Source: Palaemon carinicauda
Taxonomy: Eukaryota; Arthropoda; Malacostraca; Decapoda; Palaemonidae
NCBI RefSeq assembly: GCF_036898095.1
Contig: NC_090725.1
Coordinates: 319,631,654-319,695,653 of the forward strand
Direction of reading: 5' to 3'
DNA: 64,000 nucleotides
Shown here piece after piece: positions 25,426 to 36,555 of this stretch. A model generated the notes under the pieces. The model was not told where the DNA came from. It saw nothing but the letters and a program-made list of their open reading frames with translations, and ran no database searches. The stretch's first letter is position 1, and each line of letters starts with the position of its first letter. The translations under genes and the position numbers were made by a program.

Positions 25426-25650
25426 AGGAGTGTTTTGGTTAATTTGAGGAATTAGAGGAGGTTGTAGGTTAGTTTATAGAGTTAGAGGAGATTGTCATTT
25501 TGTTTAGGGAATTAGAGGAGCTTGTAAGTTAAAGGAATTAGATGAGCTGTAGGTTAGTTTAAGGGATTAGAGCAGCTTGTGTGTTGGTATGAAGGATTAG
25601 AGGAGCTTATATTTAAAATAATGAGATGAGCCTCTAGGTTAGTGAAAGGG
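25426..25650 (+). repeat. 30-bp minisatellite, degenerate block 1
   Basis: Diverged tandem units around GGAATTAGAGGAGCTTGTAGG and TTAGTTTA. The same family occurs at 32,940-33,270 and 36,085-36,240. Confidence 0.8.
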
Positions 25651-25922
25651 GCAAATATATGATACTTTAATTTCTATCCAAATACATGAGCCATATATTT
25701 TTCCTACTCACTATCTTGTCTTCTATGCATTTCTGACCATGATTATTGGTGCAAACACCCCGTTCATGAGTTTTTGTACCCCCTTATATAGAGACAATTA
25801 TGGGGAACCCCAGTGGGAAACTGGGGTTTTTTTGAGTGTGGAAATGTCATAAAGAGTGATTTGCACCAGTAATAAGAGTCAGAAATGCAAAATAAGCATA
25901 AGATAACCAGTTGGAAAAATAT

Positions 25923-26115
25923 GTTATTTTGATAATAAAATAAATTTTTGAATATACTTACCCGGTGATTATATAGCTGCAACTCTGCTGCCCGACAGAC
26001 AACTCTAAGGTAAAAACTCGCCAGCGATCGCTACACAGGTTGCGGGTGTGCCCAACAGCGCCATCTGTCGTCCAGATACCCAGTACTCAATGTAAACAAA
26101 GACTCAATTTTCTCC
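25923..26115 (-). repeat. Element C left inverted terminal repeat
   Basis: GTTATTTTGATAATAAAATA at the edge, then a CCCGGTGATTATATAGCTGC block and on through CAATGTAAACAAAGACTCAA. The interior is the near-exact reverse complement of 32,252-32,400. Confidence 0.92.
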
Positions 26116-26164
26116 TCGTTCCACTGCGTCTCTATTGGGGAGGAAGGGAGGGTCCTTTAATTTA

Positions 26165-26254
26165 TAATCACCGGGTAAGTATATTCAAAAATTTATTTTA
26201 TTATCAAAATAACATTTTTCAATATTTAATTTAGCCGGTGATTATATAGCTGAC
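26165..26254 (-). repeat. Element C internal complementary region (ICR)
   Basis: Left half (ATAATCACCGGGTAAGTATA ... CAAAATAAC) is the complement of the left outer end. Right half (TTTTCAATATTTAATTTAGC...) is the complement of the right outer end. They meet at AATAAC-AT-TTTTC near 26,208-26,216. Confidence 0.92.
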
Positions 26255-26740
26255 TCACACCCAGGGGGGTGGGTAGAGACCAGCAATATATGTTTACATT
26301 TTAATGAGCTAAGAGTTTTTATTTCATTTTAGAAGTTATCAAAATAACAAAAACAAAATAAATAGGTACCTGGTAAGGAAGTCGACTTGAACAATTACTC
26401 TGCCTTTTAAGTACGTCTTCCTTACGGAGCCTCGCGATCCTCTTAGGATGCTGATCGACCCCTAGGATCTGAAGTATCAAGGGTTGCTACCCATACAACA
26501 GGACCTCATCAAAACCCCTAATCTAGGCGCTCTCAAGAAATGACTTTGACCACCCGCCAAATTAACCAGGATGCGAAAGGCTTCTTAGCCTTCCGGACAA
26601 CCCAAAAAACAACAATAAAAACATTTCAAGAGAGAGATTAAAAGGGTATGGAATTAGGGAATTGTAGTGGTTGAGCCCTCACCCACTACTGCACTCGCTG
26701 CTACGAATGGTCCCAGTGTGTAGCAGTCCTCGTAAAGAGA
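26255..26740 (-). other. Element C 3' untranslated region
   Basis: Non-coding sequence between the ICR and the end of the YR frame. No further feature recognised. Confidence 0.6.
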
Positions 26741-27760
26741 CTAGACATCCTTTAGATAAAAAGACGCAAACACTGACTTGCTTCTCCAATAGGTTGCGTC
26801 CATTATACTTCGCAGAGATCTATTTTGCTTAAAGGCCATGGAAGTTGCGACAGCTCTAACTTCGTGTGTCCTTACCTTCAGCAATGCTTGGTCTTCCTCA
26901 CTCAGATGGGAATGAGCTTCTCGTATTAACAGTCTGATAAAATAGGATAAAGCATTCTTTGACATAGGCAAAGATGGTTTCTTAACTGAACACCATAAAG
27001 CTTTAGATAGGCCTCGTAAAGGTTTAGTTCGTTTTAAATAGAACTTAAGAGCTCTCACAGGGCATAAGACTCTTTCTAGTTCATTGCCTACCATATTCGA
27101 TAAGCTGGGAATATCGAACGATTTCGGCCAAGGTCGAGAAGGTAGCTCATTTTTAGCTAGAAAACCAAGCTGTAGTGAACATGTAGCTTTGTCTGACGAA
27201 AATCCGATGTTCTTGCTGAAGGCATGAATCTCACTGACTCATTTAGCTGTGGCTAAGCATACCAGGAAAAGTGTCTTTAAGGTGAGATCTTTCAGGGAGG
27301 CTGATTGTAGCGGCTCAAACCTGTCTGACATGAGGAATCTTAGTACCACGTCTAAATTCCAACCAGGTGTAACCAAACGACGCTCCTTCGTGGTCTCAAA
27401 AGACTTAAGGAGGTCCTGTAGATCTTTATTGTTGGAAAGATCCAAGCCTCTATGCCGGAAGACCGATGCCAACATGCTTCTGTAGCCCTTGATAGTGGGA
27501 GCTGAAAGAGATCGTTCTTTTCTCAGGTATAAGAGAAAGTCAGCTATTTGAGCTACAGAGGTAGTGGTCGAGGATACAGATACTGACTTGCACCAGTTTC
27601 GGAATACTTCCCACTTCGATTGGTAGACTCTAAGGGTGGATGTTCTCCTTGCTCTAGCAATCGCACTGGCTGCCTCCTTCGAAAAGCCTCTAGCTCTCGA
27701 GAGTCTTTCGATAGTCTGAAGGCAGTCAGACGAAGAGCGTGGAGGCTTTGGTGTACCTTC
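26741..27760 (-). pseudogene. Element C tyrosine recombinase with a single stop at catalytic Arg
   Basis: The frame runs from about DCLQTIERLSRARGFSKEAA through VYQSKWEVFRNWCKS and IKGYRSMLASVFRHRGLDLS (core-binding part), then LKTLFLVCLATAK. There a TGA (27,239-27,241) replaces the Arg expected in the AKRVSE box I motif. The same frame continues with VSEIHAFS, CPVRALKFYLKRT, the HxxR box (RTHEVRAVATS) and the nucleophile Tyr in FYLKDV (Tyr codon 26,756-26,758). So three of the four catalytic residues (His, second Arg, Tyr) are intact and only the first Arg is lost. The N-terminus overlaps the RNase H frame. Family role: integration of the circular cDNA. Confidence 0.93.
27239..27241 (-). other. 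Nonsense mutation at YR box I arginine (element C)
   Basis: TGA on the minus strand, between GCT AAA and GTC AGT GAG. Elements A and B have an Arg codon at this place (AKRV). CGA to TGA is a one-step CpG transition. Confidence 0.9.
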
Positions 27761-28480
27761 TTTACGTGTGGCTGACGTAGAAGGTCCACCCTTAGAAGAA
27801 GACTTCTGGGAACGTCTACTAGCCATCGAAGTACCTCGGTGAACCATTCTCTCACGGGCCAGAGGGGAGCAACTAGCGTCAACCTTGTCCCTTCGTGAGA
27901 GGCGAACTTCTGCAGTACCTTGTTGACGATCTTGAACGGTGGGAATGCGTATAGATCTAGATGCGACCAATCTAGGAGAAAGGCATCTATATGAACTGCT
28001 GCTGGGTCCGGGATTGGTGAGCAATATATTGGGAGCCTCTTGGTCATCGAGGTTGCAAAGAGATCTATGGTTGGTTGGCCCCAAGTGGCCCAAAGTCTCT
28101 TGCATACATCCTTGTGGAGGGTCCATTCTGTTGGAATTACTTGTCCCTTCCGACTGAGACAATCTGCCATGACATTCAAGTTGCCTTGGATGAACCTCGT
28201 AACTAGTGCTATGTTTTGACCTTTTGACCAGATGAGCAGTTCCCTTGCGATCTCGTACAACGTCAGTGAGTGGGTCCCTCCTTGCTTGGAGATGTACGCC
28301 AAGGCAGTGGTGTTGTCCGAGTTCACTTCTACCACTTTGCCTTGAAGGAGAGACGAAGCTTTTCAAGGCCAGATGTACTGCCAGTATCTCCTTGCAGTTG
28401 ATATGCATTATCCTTTGACTCGAGTTCCATAGTCCCGAACATTCCCGACCGTCTAATGTCGCGCCCCAGCTTACGTCCGA
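27553..28480 (-). pseudogene. Element C RNase H and DLFAT region
   Basis: FSDAS (first acidic residue) and INCKEILAVHLALKSF (Glu) are in the RT frame near 28,380-28,490. After a frame change near 28,345 the other frame carries VNSDNTTALAYISKQGG (third acidic residue), ARELLIWSKGQNIALVTRFI, NVMADCLSR and PTIDLFATSMTKRLPIYC. Next comes LDLYAFPPFKIVNKVLQKF with VAPLWPVREWFTEVL, the typical DIRS segment after RNase H. The frame ends at 27,553, overlapping the YR start by about 200 bases. Apart from the shift it is fully open. Confidence 0.9.
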
Positions 28481-29794
28481 TGCGTCCGAGAAGAGAACGT
28501 GGTTGGGAGTCTGAACAGCCAGGGGAAGACCCTCTCTTAGGCTGATACTGTCCTTCCACCAAGTCAGGCAAGACTTCATCTTCTCGGAAATGGGGATCGA
28601 GACCGCTTCTAGCGTCTTGTCCTTTTTCCAGTGAAATGCTAGGTGATATTGAAGAGGACGGAGGTGTAGTCTTCCTAATGACACAAACTGTTCCAGGGAT
28701 GATAGCGTCCCTACCAGACTCATCCACTTCCTGACTGAACATTGTTCCTTCTTCAGCATGTTCTGGATGCATAACTGGGCTTGGCTTGTTCTGGGGGCCG
28801 ACGGAAAAGCCCGAAAAGCTAGACTGTGAATCTCCACCCCTAAATACACAATAGTTTGGGATGGGACCACTTGTGACTTTTCCATATTGACAAGGAGACC
28901 CAATTCCTTGGTCAGATCTAGAGTCCACTTTAGATCCTTCAGACAGCGACGACTGGAAGAAGCTCTGAGAAGCCAGTCGTCCAAATAGAGGGAGGCTTGG
29001 ATGTCCGCTAAATGAAGGAATTTGGCTACATTCCTCATCAGCCTCGTAAACACAAGAGGAGCTGTGCTTAGGCCAAAGCACAGGGCTTGAAACTGGTAGA
29101 CAACCTTTTCGAAAACGAATCTCAGAAAAGGTTGGGAGTCCGGGTGGATGGGGACGTGGAAGTAGGCGTCCCTTAGGTCTAAAGAGACCATCCAGTCTTC
29201 CCTTCTGACCGCTGCTAGAACCGACTTTGTGGTCTCCATGGAGAAGGTCTGCTTTGTGACAAAGACATTCAGAGCACTGACGTCTAGCACCGGCCTCCAC
29301 CCTCCTGTCTTCTTTGACACCAAGAAGAGTCGGTTATAGAATCCCGGGGTTTGATGGTCTGAGACTTTGACCACCGCTCCCTTCTCTAGTAAAAGAGACA
29401 CTTCCTGTTTCAAGGCTCGTCTCTTGTCTTCCTCTCTGTACCTGGGAGAGAGATCGATGGGAGACGTTGCTAGAGGGGGTTTCCGTACAAACGGGATCTT
29501 GTACCCCTCTCTGAGCAACTTCACAGATTGTGCATCTGCGCCTCTCTTTTCCCAGGGCTGCCAGAAGTTCTTGAGTCTGGCTCCCACTGCTGTCTGAAGA
29601 AGCTGGCAGTCAGACTCTGCCCTTAAAGGACTTGGTTCCTTTCTTCTTTCCTCGTTTCCCTTCGGCACGAGCACCTCCTCTGCTGGAGGTTCTGCCACGA
29701 AAGGGCGGAATAAAACGGGACGCTGGAGTGTCCATCCTTGGTCTAGCTGACAAGGTAGGCAAAGGGGAAGCTTTGCGAGCGGAGGACGCAACAA
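28340..29794 (-). pseudogene. Element C reverse transcriptase
   Basis: Open frame from Met 29,794. Residues 154-180 hold RLFLVSKKTGGWRPVLDVSA. LDLRDAYFHV is at 205-214 (first catalytic Asp). FGLSTAPLVFTRLM lies near 240-253 and LYLDDWLL at 269-276 (catalytic DD). VNMEKSQVVPSQTIVYLGVE follows, then a thumb/connection region and FSDAS at 435-439. All catalytic residues are present. The start overlaps the Gag end by about 185 bases in another frame, a common DIRS arrangement. The frame appears fused to the YR frame (851 codons), but this results from the shift near 28,345. Confidence 0.92.
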
Positions 29795-32047
29795 GATCGT
29801 GAGTGTCCTTCTGTATCAATGAAGCGGCTATTTCCTTAATAAGGTCTTCTGGAAAAAGGCACTTGGAGAGAGGAGCAAAAAGAAGCTCGAATCTCTGGCA
29901 CGGTGTAACTCCAGCTGAAAGGAATGAGCATAGGTTTTCACGCTTTTTAAGGACTCCGGACACAAAAGATGCAGCAAGCTCATTAGACCCATCACGTATG
30001 GCCTTGTCCATGCAGGACATAATGAGCAAGGAAGTCTCTTTCTCTGTTGGAGAGATCTTTCTGCTTAGGGCTCCTAGACACCAGTCTAAGAAGTTAAAAA
30101 CTTCGAAGGCCCTAAAGATACCTTTCAAAAGGTGGTCCAGGTCCGAAGATGACCAACATATCTTTGAGCGTCTCATGGCAAGGCGGCGGGGAGAGTCTAC
30201 GAGGCTTGAGAAGTCGCCCTGGGCAGAAGCAGGAACTCCCAAGCCGAGAACTTCTCCCGTGGCATACCAGACGCTCGATCTAGAAGAGAGTCTAGCAGGG
30301 GGAAACGTAAAGGCTGTCTTCCCTAAACTCTTTTTGGACTGCAACCATTCTCCTATTACCCGCAAAGCTCTCTTGGACGAGCGTGCGAGGACGAGTCTAG
30401 TAAAGGCAGGAGTGGTAGACAGCATGCCTAACGCAAACTCTGACGGAGGAGAACGAGGAGCCACAGAAACAAACTGGTCCGGAAACATCTCTTTGAAAAT
30501 GGCCAAAACTTTCCTAAAGTCCAAAGAGGGTTGCGTAGACTTAGGCTCGTCCAATTCTGATTGTGGTTCATCTATGTGTACAGCGACATCATCATCAGAA
30601 AGTCCCTCATCCGATAACTGATGAGGAAACGACAACGGAGTGGGTAACGGCTGGTTCGCTGAGTCCGGTCGCACGGGTGCATGCGTGACTGAGCCGGACG
30701 CAACGTCATGGAACTGCTGCCCAGTCTGTGAGCTGGCAACAACCATAGGGGACGCACAGCGTCTACTCCAGACTGTCTGGACTGATGTGGGTGCGCAGTG
30801 GCAACCACACTGGGTTGCGGAGGTTGACGCACCGCGTCAAAACAAAACAACTCTGACGGTTGTTGAACCTCTCGAACGTCAACGGAGACCTCCGTGCGTC
30901 GCTTAACGTCAACATGCGGCTGGCAGATCACACTGGAACGCATGGGTGGCGGAACTCTCTCAACTGGTGTGCGTGAGAAGGTTACCTCAGCGTCCACAGG
31001 ACGCACAACCGATCGTATGGAAGGTTGTGGGCTAGGTACTGCACTAGCTGGTGCGGCAGCAACCTTCTACGCACGAAAGTCCTGCATTAGAGACGTCAGT
31101 TTAGACTGCATGTCTTGCAGAAGAGACCACTTAGGGTCTACGGGAGCAGGTGCGGCGACAGACGGTGTTACTGTCTGAAGCGGTACCGCTTTGCCTCTCT
31201 TAGGCTTTGAGCAGTCATCGGATGACGGCAGCGAGTCCGAACTGACCCAGTGGCTACAACTGGGCCGTTGGACTTGCGCGGAAGGGACCGACTTGCGTTT
31301 TAACGGTCGTGAGACCTTGGTCCAGGGTTTCTTGCGAGAAACACCTTCCGAAGACGAGGTATAAATGGGCTCTCTCGTCTTAGTTAGGCAGGGGCGATCT
31401 TGGGTAGATACGCCCGATACCACGGAGGGAACGTCTGTTCGCTGATTAAAGCCTCTCGAACCCATTTGTCGTACGACATTGCTTCTCCCCTGGACTTGGG
31501 AGCTTGCAAGAGGTCCCGGACTAGGAGGACGACAGGCACGAACAGACGAACCCTCAAGCGCAACACTATCCACAACACTATCACTCGGCACTTTAGCACT
31601 TCCCACTGCACTTTTGCACTTAAGCTCCTTCACATCCGCCATGAGCTGATTACGGTCACTAGCAAGGGACTCAACTCTCTCACCCAGAGCCTGGATGGCA
31701 CGCATCATATCAGCCATCGAAGGTTCCTGAGTGCCAGGAGGGGGGTTAGGAGCAACCACTACAGGGGAAGGAATAGGTTGTGGGGCATGAGGAGAGGATA
31801 TATCAATAGAACGAGAAGAACTTCTCCTAACTCTATCTCTCTCTAGCCTACGTGTATACTTTTGGAATTCGATAAAATCGAATTCCGAAAGCCCAACGCA
31901 CTCCTCACACCGATCTTCCAATTGACAGGTTTTATCCCGACAATTGGAACAAACAGTGTGAGGGTCGATAGAAGCCTTCGGAAGACGCCTTGAACAGTCC
32001 CTAGCATTGCACTTCCTAAATTTTGGGACTTGTGAAGGGTCAGCCAT
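29610..32047 (-). pseudogene. Element C Gag, two lesions
   Basis: Starts at MADPSQVPKFRKCNARDC (32,047). The Cys-rich module follows (DPHTVCSNCRDKTC, then CEEC), next to EFQKYTRRLERDRVRRSSSR. A TAG after LTSLMQDFRA (31,067) interrupts the frame, which continues to about 30,760 (VDVKRRTEVSVDVREVQQP). A one- or two-base shift then moves to the frame that holds the C-terminal part, 30,746 to 29,610. That part has SLDFRKVLAIFKEMFPDQF, WCLGALSRKISPTEKETSLL and a Gly/Arg/Lys-rich end (GRTSSRGGARAEGKRGKKK). The C-terminal half aligns in plan with B's Gag (a helical domain ending in a basic tail). Confidence 0.85.
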
Positions 32048-32251
32048 TTTGAATTGGTCAAAGGGAAATTCAAAAAACTATCAAAAAGTCATCAACAAAG
32101 AATCCGTTATCAAAAAGAGTTCAAGGATTTGTGTGAAGAGAAACCCTGCACAGCGAAAGCTCAAAACTAGAATAAAGTACTTCACCAATTAGTTGTGAAA
32201 AAACTCCAGTTTAGCAACAGCGAGTAAGTACGTCTTGTCGATAGCACGACA

Positions 32252-32428
32252 GAGAGAAAATTGAGTCTTTGTTTACATTGAGTACTGGGTATCTGGACGA
32301 CAGATGGCGCTGTTGGGCACACCCGCAACCTGTGTAGCGATCACTGGCGAGTTTTTTACCTTAGAGTTGTCTGTCAGGCAACAGAGTTGCAGCTATATAA
32401 TCACCGGCTAAGTCAAATATTGAAAAAT
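32252..32428 (-). repeat. Element C right inverted terminal repeat
   Basis: From GAGAGAAAATTGAGTCTTTG to TTGAAAAAT. The interior GATGGCGCTGTTGGGCACAC block is the complement of the left repeat. Confidence 0.92.
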
Positions 32429-32939
32429 ATGGTTTACATTGAACGGCAAGCATTTCCGTCATAATCCATTGCCGACATCAATGAAATTACTTTAAATATT
32501 AAAACATATTGATGTATTTCCCTTAAGTTTCTTCTTGGAGACGTCTTTATGTGATGGTGGTTAAGTTGAAACTGAAGGGGAAGGTAAAAAAAAAAAAGGA
32601 CTGTTGTAGAACAACATTCGGGAACGTATGTAGAAATACTTGTAAGCTGTTAATTGGTTTAAAAATTCCACCTGACAAATACGTCGTTGTAAATGCATAG
32701 AAAGTTCTCCAAACCAATGGAAAACATGCATGCGCAATAAGTTAACTTCAGTTTCTCAGATGTGAACAATGGATTTAGAGTGAAAAACATACTTTACATT
32801 TTAATAGACGATACGTAAATTATTATGCCCCAGCCCCTCTAAACATATAGAGAAAAATACCAAACTAGTCAGCACTAGTCCATTTCTTATAGCAAATTCC
32901 AGTTTCACTGGTAGTGAAAGTTTCATATATTTAGCGTTT
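32429..32939. other. AT-rich spacer right of element C
   Basis: No feature recognised. Confidence 0.5.
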
Positions 32940-33270
32940 AAGGAATTTGAGAGGCTTGTATGTGTGTTTAAGGCATTAGTGGGGCTTGTAATCTAGTTCA
33001 TTAAAATAGAGGATATTGTAGGCTCATCAAAGGAATTAGGGGAGCTTGTAGGTTCGTCTAAGGAGTTAGTTGGGTTTGTAAGTTAGTTTAAGCAATTAGA
33101 GGATAGCTTTTAGGTAAGTTTAAGGAATTAGAGGAGTTTGTAGGTGAGTTTAAGGAATTAGAGGGGCTTGTAGGTAAGTTTAAGGAATTAGAGGGGTTTG
33201 TAGGTGAGTTTAAGGAATTAGAGGAGCTTGTAAGCAAGTTTAAGGAATTAGAGGAGCTTGTAAGCAAGTT
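32940..33270 (+). repeat. 30-bp minisatellite, block 2
   Basis: About 11 copies of a 30-bp unit (GTTTAAGGAATTAGAGGAGC plus TTGTAAGCAA variants). The last copies before 33,270 are nearly identical. The unit contains TTAA, the piggyBac target. Confidence 0.93.
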
Positions 33271-33273
33271 TAA

Positions 33274-36080
33274 CCCTGGATAGGTACGGTGGGTCGTTTG
33301 CGACCCCGAGCGTCAAAAAAAAACAGGTTTTTCTCACGTGACTCACCCCTGTGACTGAATTTGTGGGTGATCGACCTGCAGGAGGTGTCTCCCCTACACG
33401 CTCTAGTAGTGTCCAGATGTGCATTGCTGTAGCTGTACTCCTTCCCCGATTTCTGAGACGCGTCGGGGTCGTTCGCGTCCGAGTTTACCCTTCTGAGGTA
33501 GTTTGCATAATTATCAAAGTTATTACGTATTATGAAATTGTCGTAGAATGGTGCAACTTGTATAGGTTATCAGTTGTGGAAAGTCTTGGTGGATTGTTTG
33601 GCTACCATGTGCATGTTTTTTTTTTTTAGTTAAAATGTCGTTCATCACCACGAGGACCATTTTACCGCGAGTGGCCCTTTTTCATTTTTTTTCATTTTTT
33701 TGCCAAGTCATTTTTCCGTAAGATATTGCCAAATAGTGTCGTAAAACTTTTGCTTGTTTAGTGTTGGAAAGTGTGTCTAGATGATCTGGCTACCCATGCA
33801 TGACTTTGTTTTTGTCAGATACGACGTAGTTATTGGTATATTGGGTATTTAACTGCGGTTACCAATTTCTGTTTTTTTTTCAATATTTGTAAAAATTACT
33901 ACGTAGTAAGGAATTGCCGTATATTATTCATTTTTTTTTTCATGTTTATGTGTTAGAAAGTGTGCCTTGATGGTTGGGCTAACACGTGCATGTCTTTTTT
34001 TTTATCTGAGATGTCGTATATTAGAATGTCGGGCATTTTACCGCGAGTGTCCCTTTTAAATTTTTTTTAATTTTTTTGCCAAGTCATTTTTCCGTAAGAT
34101 ATTGCGAAATAGTGTCGTAAAACTTTTGCTTTTTTAATGTTGGAAAGTGCGTCTAGATGATCTGGCTACCCATGCGTGATTTTGTTTTTGTCAGATACGA
34201 CGTAGTTATTGGTATATTGGGTATTTAACTGCGGTTGCCAATTTCTGTTTTTTTTTCAATATTTGTAAAAATTTACTACGTAGTAAGGAATTGCCGTATA
34301 TTATTGATTTTTTTTTCATGTTTATGTGTTAGAAAGTGTGCCTTGATGGTTGGGCTAACACGTGCATGTCTTTTTTTTTTATCTGAGATGCCGTATATTA
34401 GAATGTTGGGCATTTTTCCGCGAGTGCCCCTTTTTATTTGTTTTGCATTTTTTAGCTTAGTCATGTTACCGTAAGGAATTGGCAAGTAGTGTCGCAAAAC
34501 TTATATTTTTATAGTGTTGGAAAGTGTTTCTAGATGATCTGGCTACCCATGCCTATTTTTTTTTTTAGCCAGATATGGCGTATATATAAGTATGTGTTCG
34601 ATTTTCCTGTGATTGCCATTTTTTCGTTTTTTCCCATTTCTTTCAAAATTACTACGTACTAAGGAACTATCACAGAGTAATATTTCATTTATATGTTTAT
34701 TTGTCGGAAAATATGCCTTGATGGTTTGCCTAGCACGTGGCTGAAATTTTTTTTTTCTGAAATGCCGTATATTAGAATGGCCATTTTTCCACGAGTGCCC
34801 CTTTTTATTTGTTTTGCATTTTTTTGCTTAGTCATGTTACCGTAAGGAATTGGCAAGTAGTGTCGCAAAACTTATATTTTTATAGTGTTGGAAAGTGTTT
34901 CTAGATGATCTGGCTACCCATGCCTATCTTTTTTTTAGCCAGATATGGCGTATATATAGGTATGTGTTCGATTTTCCTGTGATTGCCATTTTTTCGTTTT
35001 TTCCCAATTCTTTCAAAATTACTACGTACTAAGGAACTATCACAGAGTAATGATTCCTCTAGATGTTTATTTGTCGGAAAATTTTGTTTACTTTTTTTTT
35101 GATTGAATATCATCAAATTTTTTTAGCTAAAATATTGTTTTACATTTTTTTTTTCGATTTTATTTCCCTTCAAAAAAAATTTTTTGGGTCAGAATTTTAA
35201 TTTTATAGTCGTAAAATAATCGACAATTATCCAGCAACCCACCATACAATTTTTATGCATATCCAATAATAATTAGATTAGTAAATAACACCTTGAAATT
35301 GACATACCCTTCCTACATTTCAAGTGGCAGATTAGGGAGTCTGAGTCAGTGTGGTTGGCGGCCATTTTGTGGACATATCCGAAGCGTAAGCTGCCCTATC
35401 TATATATATTCTTGTTCCCTATAGAATTTGTGATATTTTGGTATATTTTTACCTGCATAAATATCATATTATATATTAAATATATGTATTTTTTTACGAA
35501 ATTTCCAAGTACTCAAAAAATTACCTTTAGATATGGCCCCTGATATAAATGTAATTTACAAAATAATGAAGATTTTTTTACATATTTCTATTTTAGGATA
35601 ACATATGTTTATTCCCTAAAAAAATTTGCCACTTCCTATTTCATTTGGGTACCCAAAAAAATTCATGAAATTTGGACAATTTTTTTTGGCCAAAAAAAGT
35701 TACCCTTTTTTTCTCATTTCAGATCTTCACCTCCATGGGTCTGACTTCATCCAAAATACATCAAGATGTGTCCTAAACATTCAAGAATCAATTCCTAAAA
35801 GGATTTGTGTATATATGTATAAACTTTTTTTTATGAATTTTTATGTCAGGTCTTTTTTTTTCTACTTAATTTTTTAAAATATTTATAATAAATAGTTTTT
35901 CTGCAGATGAGTAGTATTTATCTTTACAGTTGTTTTAAGCATTCATTGAAGTTTTTTTTGGCAAAAGAAAAAAGGAGGTTACTGCAAAAACTGATTTTTC
36001 AAGAATTTTTTTTGGCGTCGGGGTCGTTCGCGTCCGAGTATACCCTTAAAGGGGTGTCCGAGGACCGTACCTATCCAGGG
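33274..36080. mobile_element. piggyBac-like non-autonomous element (2.8 kb)
   Basis: Perfect 17-bp inverted ends (CCCTGGATAGGTACGGT at 33,274-33,290 and its complement at 36,064-36,080) are flanked on both sides by TTAA (33,270-33,273 and 36,081-36,084). TTAA duplication and CCC...GGG ends are the piggyBac signature. Removing the element with one TTAA restores a continuous 30-bp minisatellite unit. Subterminal GGGTCGTTTGCGACCCC (left) and GGCGTCGGGGTCGTTCGCG (right) are related. I found no DDD transposase or remnant, so it would need one supplied in trans. Much of the interior is a 375-bp tandem repeat. Confidence 0.88.
33600..35080 (+). repeat. 375-bp tandem repeat inside the piggyBac-like element
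   Basis: TAGATGATCTGGCTACCCAT recurs at about 33,778, 34,154, 34,531 and 34,902 (spacing 376, 377, 371). Between these lies a related half-unit with TTGATGGTTGGGCTAACACG, so each unit is a dimer of roughly 190-bp halves. ATTGCCGTATATTA and TACGTAGTAAGGAA phrases recur with it. Confidence 0.88.
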
Positions 36081-36084
36081 TTAA

Positions 36085-36240
36085 GGAATTAAAGGAGCTT
36101 TTAGTCGAGTTTAAGGAATTAGAGGAGCTTATAGGTAAGTATGAGGAATTATAGAAGCTTTTAAGTTTAAGGAATAGGAGAACCTTGTAGGAGAGTTTTG
36201 GAATAGGAGAACCTTGTAGGAGAGTTTCAGAAATAAAGGG
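36085..36240 (+). repeat. 30-bp minisatellite, block 3
   Basis: GGAATTAAAGGAGCTTTTAG and following units continue the array of block 2 on the far side of the piggyBac-like element. Confidence 0.88.
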
Positions 36241-36299
36241 CTAAAGCACATCCGTTACTTTCATTTTATATCTATTGCAAAAGGTTAAGGGTCAAATAT

Positions 36300-36509
36300 G
36301 ACAAATTCGTAGATAATTTGTATTTTTCCTAACTATACAAACCTTAGCTATTTACATGGGGTAATTACTTCGGCGTAGCTGATGACAAGCCATAAAAGTT
36401 TTAACGAGGGTTTACTACCCCGCCGCTAGTTAGCGGGGGATAGGGAGGGGTAGCTAGCTAACCCCCACCCCCCTCACACACACACACCGGTGAATGCTTC
36501 ACTTTGCTT
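36300..36509 (-). repeat. Element D left inverted terminal repeat
   Basis: Contains CCCCGCCGCTAGTTAGCGGG and GTAGCTAGCTA, complementary to the right repeat. It resembles the B repeat but has CATGGGGTAATTAC where B has AAATAGGGTATTAC. Confidence 0.9.
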
Positions 36510-36555
36510 AGAGGTAGGACTTATGTCGGAGGACAGGGCTGGCGGCCACATATGT

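Larger units (their letters stand above)
25923..32428 (-). mobile_element. DIRS-like retrotransposon C, best preserved copy
   Basis: A 6.5-kb minus-strand element of a different subfamily from A, B and D: its ends are AT-rich and unrelated in sequence. It has inverted terminal repeats (25,923-26,115 and 32,252-32,428), an ICR (26,165-26,254), and the genes Gag (32,047 to 29,610), RT/RNase H (29,794 to 27,553) and YR (about 27,760 to 26,741). Few lesions are visible: a stop and a frameshift in Gag, one frameshift between RT and RNase H, and one stop in YR. It is probably the youngest of the four. Confidence 0.93.

Noticed and set aside
29803..30621. 272-codon plus-strand frame in element C
   Set aside because: Antisense to the Gag C-terminal half; no known motif.
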